From contig JAISTO010000015.1 of the NCBI GenBank assembly GCA_031272575.1, positions 1 through 20,394 on the forward strand: 20,394 nucleotides of DNA. Direction: 5' to 3'. This DNA comes from Treponema sp. (GTDB lineage Bacteria; Spirochaetota; Spirochaetia; Treponematales; Breznakiellaceae). The position numbers and the translations under genes are program-made. Of this stretch, positions 5,673 to 12,252 are shown in pieces (the first letter of the stretch is position 1; the number at the start of each line of letters is the position of its first letter). The notes beneath the pieces were generated by a model. That model did no database searches. It had not been told where the DNA came from and saw only the letters and a list, made by a program, of their open reading frames with translations.

Positions 5673-5921
5673 ATGGCACGAAAACGAGGCGGAAGCGGCG
5701 CGAAAAACGGCCGGGACTCGAACCCGAAGTACCTGGGGGTGAAAATACCGGGCGGCGGCCTGGCGAAGGCCGGGGCCGTCATCGTACGGCAGCGGGGGAC
5801 GAAGATTCACCCCGGTACCAATGTGGGCTGCGGGGGTGACTACACGCTCTACGCGCTTGCCGCCGGCACGGTGTCCTTTGTGCGGCGCGGGGACCGCAAA
5901 CTGGCGGTCGTCACCCCGTGA
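5673..5921 (+). CDS. rpmA: 50S ribosomal protein L27
   Basis: This 82-aa protein begins MARKRGGSGAKNGRDSNPKY, the flexible tail that reaches the peptidyl-transferase centre, followed by LGVKIPGGGLAKAGAVIVRQ and the C-terminal beta domain (GTKIHPGTNVGCGGDYTLYA). The ATG directly after the prp stop carries GGGAGA upstream. The mature-type N-terminus appears at once, with no FFA-type cleavage site. The stop codon overlaps the obg GTG start (GTGA). Confidence 0.97.
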   Translation: MARKRGGSGAKNGRDSNPKYLGVKIPGGGLAKAGAVIVRQRGTKIHPGTNVGCGGDYTLYALAAGTVSFVRRGDRKLAVVTP

Positions 5922-6952
5922 GCGGCAGTACGCCGAAAAAGGCCGACCGGTCTTTTTCGGCGTACCCTTTTGCTGACGAGGCCCTTATCGAGACGGCAAG
6001 CGGCAGCGGGGGCAACGGCTGCGTCGCCTTCCTGCGGGAAAAGTTTATGCCGAAGGGCGGCCCCGCGGGCGGGGACGGGGGCCGGGGCGGCGCGGTCGTG
6101 TTCACGCTGCGCCGCAACCTCCGCACACTGTCGCACCTCAGGCGGCGCCAGCGCTTCCGCGCGGAAAACGGCAGGGACGGCGAGGGCCGCTGCCGCAGCG
6201 GGCATAACGGCGCCGACGTGCTGATCCCGCTGCCGCCCGGGGCGCTGCTGCGGGACGCGGACACGGGCGCGCTTGTGCGGGACTTCGGCAAGGAGCCGGG
6301 GGACTTCACCTTTTTGAAGGGGGGCATAGGCGGCTGGGGCAACGCCCGCTTCAAGTCCGCGGTGAATCAGGCGCCCCGCAAGGCCCTGCCAGGCAGACCC
6401 GGCGAGACCCGCCGCCTCAAGGTAGAGCTGCAACTCATCGCGGACATCGGGCTTGTGGGCTTCCCCAACGCGGGCAAGTCCTCGCTGCTCGACGCGCTCA
6501 CCAACGCGCGGCCCCGCATAGCGGCCTATCCGTTTACGACGAAAATCCCCAACCTCGGCGTACTCACGCTCGGAAGCGAAGGTGACGAGCGGGATATCGT
6601 TATCGCGGACATTCCGGGCCTTATCGAGGGGGCCTCGGACGGCGCGGGCCTCGGCATCCGCTTCCTCAAGCACATATCCCGCACCGCGGCGCTGGTCTTC
6701 CTTATCGACTTAAGTGACGACCGTTTCGAGACGGCCTTTCCCGTCCTCCTGAACGAACTTTCGGCTTTTTCCGCGGAACTCGCGCAAAAAAAGCGCCTGC
6801 TCGTGGGGACCAAACTGGACCTGCCGGAAACGGCCGGGCGCCTCGACGCGCTCGTCCGCCGCTTCCCACAAGAGCAGGTGCTGGGCATTTCGGCGCACTC
6901 GGGCGAGGGCCTCAAGGATCTTGCGGGCCGCATGGCGGGGTTTTCCGCGTAA
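5918..6952 (+). CDS. obg: Obg/CgtA GTPase, ribosome assembly factor
   Basis: This 344-aa GTPase starts at GTG 5918, overlapping the rpmA stop by 4 nt. The Obg N-terminal glycine-rich fold (residues about 18-172) contains GSGGNGCVAFLREKFMPKGG and GGDGGRGGAVVF. The G domain has G1 GFPNAGKSS (181-189), G2 PFTT (205-208), G3 DIPG (231-234) and G5 ISAHSGEG (324-331). G4 reads TKLD (298-301) instead of NKxD. The protein ends soon after G5, so no C-terminal OCT domain is present; about 17 residues precede the Obg fold. It acts in 50S assembly and stress control. Its stop codon directly abuts that of the convergent thioesterase gene. Confidence 0.95.
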   Translation: MSGSTPKKADRSFSAYPFADEALIETASGSGGNGCVAFLREKFMPKGGPAGGDGGRGGAVVFTLRRNLRTLSHLRRRQRFRAENGRDGEGRCRSGHNGADVLIPLPPGALLRDADTGALVRDFGKEPGDFTFLKGGIGGWGNARFKSAVNQAPRKALPGRPGETRRLKVELQLIADIGLVGFPNAGKSSLLDALTNARPRIAAYPFTTKIPNLGVLTLGSEGDERDIVIADIPGLIEGASDGAGLGIRFLKHISRTAALVFLIDLSDDRFETAFPVLLNELSAFSAELAQKKRLLVGTKLDLPETAGRLDALVRRFPQEQVLGISAHSGEGLKDLAGRMAGFSA

Positions 6953-7729
6953 CTACGCCGCGCCGGTAACCAGTTCCGCGCGGAGGACGGCTTTACCGTC
7001 CTCCGGCCGCCGCCCCTCGAGGGCGATAGCCGCGGAAGGCGAGCGCGGCATATCAGCCCCCGCGCCTTCCGGTGCGAAGGTCCCGGTCCACAACTCGACA
7101 GCCTCCCCGCGCTTCACTTCACTCAAATAGTTCACATCGAGCCGCATGGCATGCGCCCCTTCGAGGATTCCCTCGGGGAGCGCGTCTTCTATCCACTGGA
7201 TGTAGCGCGCGTTGTTTACATGACCGTTGAAGTCTATATCCGAGTAGAGCGCGGTTCTGCGCGCGGTTTGTTGAAGGCCCGGCCTCTCCCCAAGCCCGGG
7301 CGGGAGCGCCGAGAACGCGCTGCGTCCCTCGTTGGACGGGAGGTTCTCCACCACCGGCTGGACGCGGAGGGGGCGGCGTTTTTCAATATCGAGGATAAGC
7401 CAGCCGCTCCGGCCCCGCACCGCGGTGTTTCCCTCGGGCGCCTCTATGCGGTAGTCCCGCACCGCGAAAAGTTTTTCCCAGCCTCGGGGCCAGGTTTCCA
7501 CCGTCATACGCTCGCCGAAACGCGGACGCCGCTCCATGTAGACCGACATCCGCGAGAGCACCCACACCTGGCCGGTGCGGGCAAGAGAGTCGCGCCCCAC
7601 CCCGAGGCTCTCCGCATGGCAGAGCGCGGCCTCCTGAAACAGGTCGAAGGCCGCGGCAAGGCTGAGCCGGTCCGAACGATCCACCGCGGTAAAACGAACC
7701 GGGTGCTCTTCACGCCATACGTCTATCAT
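6953..7729 (-). CDS. Acyl-ACP thioesterase (FatA/FatB-type)
   Basis: This 258-aa double-hotdog enzyme hydrolyses acyl-ACP to free fatty acids. The second hotdog carries SDIDFNGHVNNARYIQWIE (163-181), containing the Asp-x-Asn-x-His pattern (Asp166, Asn168, His170) of the acyl-ACP thioesterase active site. The first hotdog includes the substrate-pocket strand RTGQVWVLSRMSVYMERRPR and the helix around FDLFQEAALCHAESLG. Bacterial members are common in anaerobes and spirochaetes. The ATG at 7729 lies 27 nt after prs, so the two are probably co-transcribed; the ribosome-binding site is weak (AGGGGCG). Chain-length preference cannot be read from the sequence. Confidence 0.9.
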   Translation of the reverse strand: MIDVWREEHPVRFTAVDRSDRLSLAAAFDLFQEAALCHAESLGVGRDSLARTGQVWVLSRMSVYMERRPRFGERMTVETWPRGWEKLFAVRDYRIEAPEGNTAVRGRSGWLILDIEKRRPLRVQPVVENLPSNEGRSAFSALPPGLGERPGLQQTARRTALYSDIDFNGHVNNARYIQWIEDALPEGILEGAHAMRLDVNYLSEVKRGEAVELWTGTFAPEGAGADMPRSPSAAIALEGRRPEDGKAVLRAELVTGAA

Positions 7730-7756
7730 TTTACGCCCCTGAAAACGCCCGCCGAA

Positions 7757-8887
7757 TCAGACCGGCTGACTATCTTTCGGCCTGCTGTTGAACAGGTAGG
7801 CCTCGTTGCTGAAGTATCTTTCCGCGGAGAAGGGTTTCAAGCGCTCGCTCATCGACTGGTTGGCCATTATCGTTCTGATGATTTTTGCGCTCCGCTTGCG
7901 GGAAGGCACCACCTCGATAAGCGGATGGAGCCGCTCCTGGATTCCGGCGCAGCAGACCGTATCCGTTACGATTACCCGCTTTAGGATTTTCGATTCCGCC
8001 ATTGCCCGCAGCCTTTCTTCCGCGGAGCCGGAGAGCACCGCATGCACCGCGACGAGATTGATTTCGACGGGATGCATATCCGCGAGCGCGTTCACGAGAA
8101 TTTCCACCGACTTCCCCGTGTCGATCATGTCGTCTACGATCCAGAGTTTTTTGCCGGCGAGATCGTCGGTTTTCAACACACTGATCGAATTGATCGAGTT
8201 GGGATTGTTGTAATCGCGCTGTTTGTGCGCGACCACAAGAGGCGCGTTGAATGCGTCCGCAAAGGTCCGCGCCAGTTTTTCGCCCCCGGCGTCTACGGAG
8301 CAGAACACCCAGTTTTTGTTTACATCGTTTTCGAGCGCCTCCTTGCTGCGGACGTACATATCGCAGAGGTAGCGCTGCAGGAGGGGAATGCCGGGGATGT
8401 CGTCCAGCGTACAGACCGAGGGGGCCAGCATAGACTTGGACATTTTTGAATGCAGTTGATACGTGATGATGTGCCGTGTGCCGAGCGCGGTGAGGGTCCT
8501 GAAGTGCATCCAGAGCCCCACCGAATTGCGCCTTGTGGTACGGTCGGACCGGGCGCAGGAAATAAATGGTTCGAATACGATGATTCGTTCCGCCTGTGCG
8601 CGCTTGAGCGCGTCCACAGTATGATACAGTTCCAGTTTTGCCTGATCAAGACTGATGTTTTCTTCGTTATGCGAAGCATTGCTGAACACGATGACGTCTT
8701 TCCCCCTGACGGATTCGTTGATCACGACTTCGATTTCGCCGTCAGCAAAAGACATCACGTCCAGAATATCCGTCCTGTCGATGCTGTCCGCTATCGGCGC
8801 AAAGATATGATACTCCGCCAGTTTTTGCGCCACATCGTGAGCATAGTTTTTCATCGATCTGGTCGCGGTAACGATGAACTTGTTCAT
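7757..8887 (-). CDS. prs: Ribose-phosphate pyrophosphokinase, divergent long form
   Basis: This 376-aa protein makes PRPP from ribose 5-phosphate and ATP for nucleotide, His and Trp synthesis. Visible signatures are FADGEIEV (47-54), ISCARSDRTTRRNS (109-122, the ATP-site loop, where most enzymes have ARQDRK), VDAGGEKLAR (198-207), HKQRDYNN (221-228) and the PRPP-binding loop WIVDDMIDTGKS (249-260). It is about 60 residues longer than the usual 310-320, with an extended C-terminus. The ATG at 8887 has GGAGG 7 nt upstream. The substitutions and extra length mark a separate subfamily; I expect normal activity but cannot prove it. Confidence 0.88.
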   Translation of the reverse strand: MNKFIVTATRSMKNYAHDVAQKLAEYHIFAPIADSIDRTDILDVMSFADGEIEVVINESVRGKDVIVFSNASHNEENISLDQAKLELYHTVDALKRAQAERIIVFEPFISCARSDRTTRRNSVGLWMHFRTLTALGTRHIITYQLHSKMSKSMLAPSVCTLDDIPGIPLLQRYLCDMYVRSKEALENDVNKNWVFCSVDAGGEKLARTFADAFNAPLVVAHKQRDYNNPNSINSISVLKTDDLAGKKLWIVDDMIDTGKSVEILVNALADMHPVEINLVAVHAVLSGSAEERLRAMAESKILKRVIVTDTVCCAGIQERLHPLIEVVPSRKRSAKIIRTIMANQSMSERLKPFSAERYFSNEAYLFNSRPKDSQPV

Positions 8888-8903
8888 ATAGCCTCCGAAA
8901 TGA

Positions 8904-8932
8904 AGTATAGCGGAAAGGCATTTTTTTGAAAA
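8904..8932 (-). promoter_or_regulatory. Candidate promoter of prs-thioesterase pair
   Basis: On the minus strand TTTTCA (8932-8927), a 17-nt spacer and TATACT (8909-8904) precede the prs ATG by 16 nt. The predicted short leader contains the GGAGG ribosome-binding site. The -35 is weak but the -10 is good. Confidence 0.5.
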
Positions 8933-8985
8933 GGGGGGCGGGGAACGGCCGGGGAAAATGACGCGGCCTAAAGCCTAAAGCGCCC

Positions 8986-9774
8986 TTATTTTTTCTTGAA
9001 CAGTTTATAGCCCAAAAGCAGCACCTTGTAGCGCATATACGAAAAGAGGCGGAGCAGGCGCAGGGGGTTGCGGAAGCAGTAGCCTACCCATTCGAGGCCC
9101 CGGTCGAAGACCGCGTCCGAGGGGCGGCTCCGCTGTTCCGCGAAGACGGAGAAGAGGTCGCTGCACCAGAGGCGGAGGCCCCGGTTCAGGTAGGCGTTGT
9201 TCCGCGCGATCCAGAGTTCGCCGCCCCGCACCCCCTTGCCCACGAGCAGCAGGGACGGCGCGGCCTTGCGGATAGCCTCGACCAGCGTTTTTTCCTCCTG
9301 CTTGCGGAACGCGCCGAGGTAGCGGCCCACGATGCGCAGTTTGGGGAAGGTCTGGCGTATGTGCTTTTCGGTGACCTGGAGGACGTGTTTGCCCCCGCCG
9401 AGCAGGTAGATGGTGAACTCGCGCTTTTCGAGCAGGGTGAGGATGCTCACCACGAAGTTAAAGGGCATATAGCGGCGCGGCGTTTTGCCGCAGAGGAAGC
9501 GCGCCCCTGACACGAGACACCGCGAGATGGGGATAACGAGCGCGGCTTTTGAGATGAAGTCCCGGTACTCGCTGTTCCGCCGCGCGCGCAGCAGATCTTT
9601 CAGGGACAAGAGAACGATGTTTTTCCCCTCGTGCCGGCTTGACTCTTTCGTTTCGTCAAGCAGGCCGAAGATGACATCGCTCAATGTTTCAGGCGGCACT
9701 ATATCCAGGGGTACCTTGAGCAGTTGTATCCGCTCTACCCCCAGAGTGCTCACTCTTGTTTTCTGAAGCGCCAC
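8986..9774 (-). CDS. GT26 (WecG/TagA/CpsF) family protein, catalytic motifs altered
   Basis: This 262-aa protein starts at GTG 9774, chosen because GGAGGAG lies 5 nt upstream; it overlaps the end of rsmE by 25 nt. The fold is recognisable from FTIYLLGGGKHVLQVTEKHI, FPKLRIVGRYLGAF, SLLLVGKGVRGGELWIARN, and the C-terminal GLEWVGYCFRNPLRLLRLFS. Family members transfer N-acetylmannosaminuronate or ManNAc-type sugars to lipid-linked intermediates of surface glycans. Conserved features are changed here: the usual T-x-N strand reads LLSLKD, the usual lpDG motif with the catalytic Asp reads VIPISR, and PKQE reads VRGGE. It may use a different chemistry or have lost catalysis. The basic, aromatic C-terminus suggests membrane association. 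Confidence 0.82.
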   Translation of the reverse strand: MALQKTRVSTLGVERIQLLKVPLDIVPPETLSDVIFGLLDETKESSRHEGKNIVLLSLKDLLRARRNSEYRDFISKAALVIPISRCLVSGARFLCGKTPRRYMPFNFVVSILTLLEKREFTIYLLGGGKHVLQVTEKHIRQTFPKLRIVGRYLGAFRKQEEKTLVEAIRKAAPSLLLVGKGVRGGELWIARNNAYLNRGLRLWCSDLFSVFAEQRSRPSDAVFDRGLEWVGYCFRNPLRLLRLFSYMRYKVLLLGYKLFKKK

Positions 9775-10541
9775 GTGTTCTCCTCCGACAGTATCGTCTT
9801 TAAGACCGCAAGCCCATAGAGCGCCGCGGTCTCGGTCCGCAAAATCGCCTCCCCCAGCACGAGGGGCTTCCAGCCGGCCGCCGCAAAGCGAGCGGCCTCC
9901 CGCGCGGAAAACCCGCCCTCAGGCCCCACCGCAAGCGCGGCGCAGTCCGGCTGGTCCTTGCAGGCCTCGTGAAAGGAGGCCGCCCCCGCCGCCGGCTCCT
10001 GATGCAGCAGCACCCCCACAGGCCGCTCGCAGCCGGCCCGCAGGCCCTCCCAAAACGCGAGCATGGCATCGAAGGCGCAGGGAGGACTCACTTCGAGGCC
10101 CTTGCGCGCCCCGCTCTGCTGCCGCGCTTCCCGGGCAATGCGCTCCCAGCGTTCGCGGCGGGAGGCCGGCAGGCTCTGCGCCTTCGGGATCGAGTACTCG
10201 CTCTCGAAGGGCACGACGCGCCAGACCCCCAGCTCCGCGGCCTGCCGCACGATCAGGTCCATTTTAGCGCCTTTGGGCAGGGCCTGGAAGAGGCAGAGCG
10301 GGAGCGCGGGGGAGCCGCGGCCGCCGCCGTCATCAGGAAAAACCCCCTCGCACTCGCCGATCAGGATGCGGTCCGCGGTGGAGAGCACCTTCACCGTGCG
10401 CTCTTCCCCGCCGGGCAGCACGGCCCGGAACTCGTCCCCGGGGCCAAGCCGCCTTACCCGCGCCAGGTAGTGATAGTCCTCGTTATAGAGGTGGACTATG
10501 CCGCCCGGCCCGGGCGCGTTCCGCAGCAGGAACTGCTTCAT
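9750..10541 (-). CDS. rsmE: 16S rRNA (uracil-1498-N3)-methyltransferase
   Basis: This 263-aa SPOUT-class enzyme uses S-adenosylmethionine to methylate U1498 of 16S rRNA. The diagnostic knotted C-terminal region reads LAVGPEGGFSAREAARF and LVLGEAILRTETAALYG; the N-terminal PUA-like part begins MKQFLLRNAPGPGGIVHLY. The motif FQALPKGAKMDLIVRQAAEL, followed by GV, is also typical. The length is normal (about 240-260). The ATG lies 6 nt after the S41 protease stop and the gene overlaps the GT26 gene, so the three form one operon. Confidence 0.94.
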   Translation of the reverse strand: MKQFLLRNAPGPGGIVHLYNEDYHYLARVRRLGPGDEFRAVLPGGEERTVKVLSTADRILIGECEGVFPDDGGGRGSPALPLCLFQALPKGAKMDLIVRQAAELGVWRVVPFESEYSIPKAQSLPASRRERWERIAREARQQSGARKGLEVSPPCAFDAMLAFWEGLRAGCERPVGVLLHQEPAAGAASFHEACKDQPDCAALAVGPEGGFSAREAARFAAAGWKPLVLGEAILRTETAALYGLAVLKTILSEENTWRFRKQE

Positions 10542-10547
10542 CGGCTG

Positions 10548-12026
10548 CTAGGCGGCCTCTTCAAGTTCCGCCTCGGCCTCTTCCTGCAACTGCTTCAGGG
10601 TTTTCGACGTGCGCATAAGGACGCTCCATTCACCTATGTTGAAAATATCAACAGCGGCCTTTAATTGCACGTCGTATTCGAGGTCGTAGACCGGCGCTAT
10701 CACCTTGCGGTTCTGCTCGTTGCGGATCAGGCGCCTTATGAGAGCCGCATCGAGCGGGAACTGCCGTGCCAACTCGGCGGCAAAGGCGTCGGTCTCGGCC
10801 CGGCCCGCCTGCGGGTGCGAGGCCACGAAGGGCGCGATAAGGTCCGCGTTGAGCAGGTCGTTCAGCGCCTTCGTGTCCTTTTCGGTGAACTCGGGGAAAC
10901 TGACCTCCCGATCCGGCGGTATCCCTATCTTGTCAATGTTGACGTCGCTGGGGGTGTAGTAGCGGCTTACGGTGATCTTGTAGCCAGAGCCGTCGCTGTC
11001 CAGGGGGAAGACCTGCTGCACCGAGCCCTTGCCGTAGGACTTTTCCCCCACCAGCAGCGCCCGGCCCCGGTCCTTCAGCGCGCCCGCCACGATCTCGCTG
11101 GCCGAGGCCGAGCCCCGGTTGATCAGCACAATGACCGGCATGTCTTTATCGACGATGGGGACGCCCCGCGCCGGATAGACGCGGTTTTCCCGCGGTGTCC
11201 GCGATTTGGTCGAAACGACCGTGCCCCCGTCAAGGAAAAGTTGACTAATCCCCACCGCGGAGTCGAGAAGGCCCCCGTAGTTGTTGCGCAGGTCGAGGAT
11301 AAGCGAAGTATAGCCTTCTTTTTTGAAATCGGCTATGGCTTCGCGGGCGCGGCTCACCGTCATGGGGGTGAAGGTGAGCAGTTTGAGGTACCCGGTCTTG
11401 CCTATCATCGCGTGTTTCGCGGTGGGCACCTCGATGATCGCCCGCGTGAGGGTGACGGGGAACTCGAGTTTTTCGCCGCGCCGGATCAGCACCTGCACGT
11501 CCGTGCCCGGCTTTCCCCGGAGCCGCGAGACGCACTCGTCCGAGGACAACTGCGCGGTCGACTCGCCGTTGATTTCCAGGATGAGATCCCCCGGGTTGAT
11601 GCCGGAACGCCAGCCGGGCGTGTCCTCGATGGGCGAGGCCACCTCGAGGTAGTTCGGCGCGCCGTCCGCCCGCGGCCCCACGGGCTTGGTGATGTAGAGC
11701 CCCACGCCGCCGAAACTGCCCTGGGTCGTGTCGCTCAAGTCCGTCATGTCCTCGGCGGGCATATAGACGGAATAGGGGTCTCCGAGCGCGTTGAACATGC
11801 CCGTCATCGCCCCTTCGTAGAGTTTGTGAGCGTCAACCTCGTCAACATAATGCTGCTCGATGAAGGCCATGACATCGCGGATAAGGCCGGCGTAGCGGTC
11901 GTTCTCCGCTTTGCCGCCCCTGCTCTGCGCAAACGCGGCAGGCACCGAGGTAAGGATGAATGCCGCGCAAATGGCGCAGATCGCTCCGACCCACACCAGC
12001 GCGCGGACTGTTTTCTTTTTGTCCAT
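10548..12026 (-). CDS. S41 family C-terminal processing protease (CtpA-like)
   Basis: This 492-aa protein is counted from ATG 12026. This start is preferred because it opens a clean signal sequence (MDKKKTVRALVWVG, hydrophobic to about residue 32, likely cut after AFA). The open frame extends upstream to 12080 only through the promoter. A PDZ domain lies at about residues 105-195 (GSFGGVGLYI, then GWRSGINPGDLILEINGE). The serine-lysine catalytic core has Ser308 in NRGSASASEIVAGAL and Lys333 in KSYGKGSVQQ, exactly 25 residues apart as in Prc/CtpA. It should act in the periplasm or as a membrane-anchored enzyme, trimming or degrading envelope proteins from their C-termini. The C-terminal 90 residues are predicted helical. 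It is first gene of the operon with rsmE and the GT26 gene. Confidence 0.93.
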   Translation of the reverse strand: MDKKKTVRALVWVGAICAICAAFILTSVPAAFAQSRGGKAENDRYAGLIRDVMAFIEQHYVDEVDAHKLYEGAMTGMFNALGDPYSVYMPAEDMTDLSDTTQGSFGGVGLYITKPVGPRADGAPNYLEVASPIEDTPGWRSGINPGDLILEINGESTAQLSSDECVSRLRGKPGTDVQVLIRRGEKLEFPVTLTRAIIEVPTAKHAMIGKTGYLKLLTFTPMTVSRAREAIADFKKEGYTSLILDLRNNYGGLLDSAVGISQLFLDGGTVVSTKSRTPRENRVYPARGVPIVDKDMPVIVLINRGSASASEIVAGALKDRGRALLVGEKSYGKGSVQQVFPLDSDGSGYKITVSRYYTPSDVNIDKIGIPPDREVSFPEFTEKDTKALNDLLNADLIAPFVASHPQAGRAETDAFAAELARQFPLDAALIRRLIRNEQNRKVIAPVYDLEYDVQLKAAVDIFNIGEWSVLMRTSKTLKQLQEEAEAELEEAA

Positions 12027-12033
12027 TTGGTAC

Positions 12034-12062
12034 AGTATCGGCATAACGGGGGGAAGTGTCAA
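12034..12062 (-). promoter_or_regulatory. Promoter of S41-rsmE-GT26 operon (predicted leaderless)
   Basis: On the minus strand TTGACA (12062-12057), a 17-nt spacer and GATACT (12039-12034) precede the ATG at 12026 by exactly 7 nt (gtaccaa). There is no Shine-Dalgarno. The architecture is the same as at the antitoxin gene (3847-3885). Confidence 0.6.
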
Positions 12063-12142
12063 GAGGACTGACCACACCACTCAACAAGTTAAAAGAAATA
12101 TCGCTGTCATCGCTTGGGGAATCCCATACCGTTCCCGTATGG

Positions 12143-12165
12143 ATTCCGCGGTCAAGCCGCGGAAT
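12143..12165. repeat. Inverted repeat at the head of the 24-nt tandem array
   Basis: A 9-bp perfect stem, attccgcgg / ccgcggaat, with loop tcaag. It lies 100 nt beyond the nifJ stop in the direction of nifJ transcription and could help end that transcript, though no T-run follows. Confidence 0.55.
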
Positions 12166-12251
12166 GACGAAGCGGTCAGGCCGCGGAATGACGAAGCGGT
12201 CAGGCCGCGGAATGACGAAGTGGTCAGGCCGCGGCTTGACGAAGTGGTCAG
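12156..12251. repeat. 24-nt tandem repeat, four units
   Basis: Four consecutive 24-nt units begin at 12156, 12180, 12204 and 12228. Each starts gccgcggaatgacgaag, except that the last reads gccgcggcttgacgaag. Units 1 and 2 are identical, unit 3 has one change, and the array ends 1 nt before the nifJ stop codon complement. There are no spacers, so this is not a CRISPR. The core ccgcggaatgacgaa also occurs singly near 4873, so the unit derives from a dispersed intergenic repeat. Confidence 0.9.
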
Positions 12252-12252
12252 G

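Noticed and set aside
9751..9753. Alternative GTG start of the GT26 gene overlapping the rsmE stop
   Set aside because: The GTG at 9774 has GGAGGAG 5 nt upstream, whereas the downstream GTG has no comparable site.
12027..12080. Upstream extension of the S41 protease
   Set aside because: The extra 18 codons lie in the promoter; from 12026 a normal signal sequence begins.
12156..12251. Possible CRISPR array
   Set aside because: The 24-nt units are directly adjacent with no spacers and no cas genes are near.
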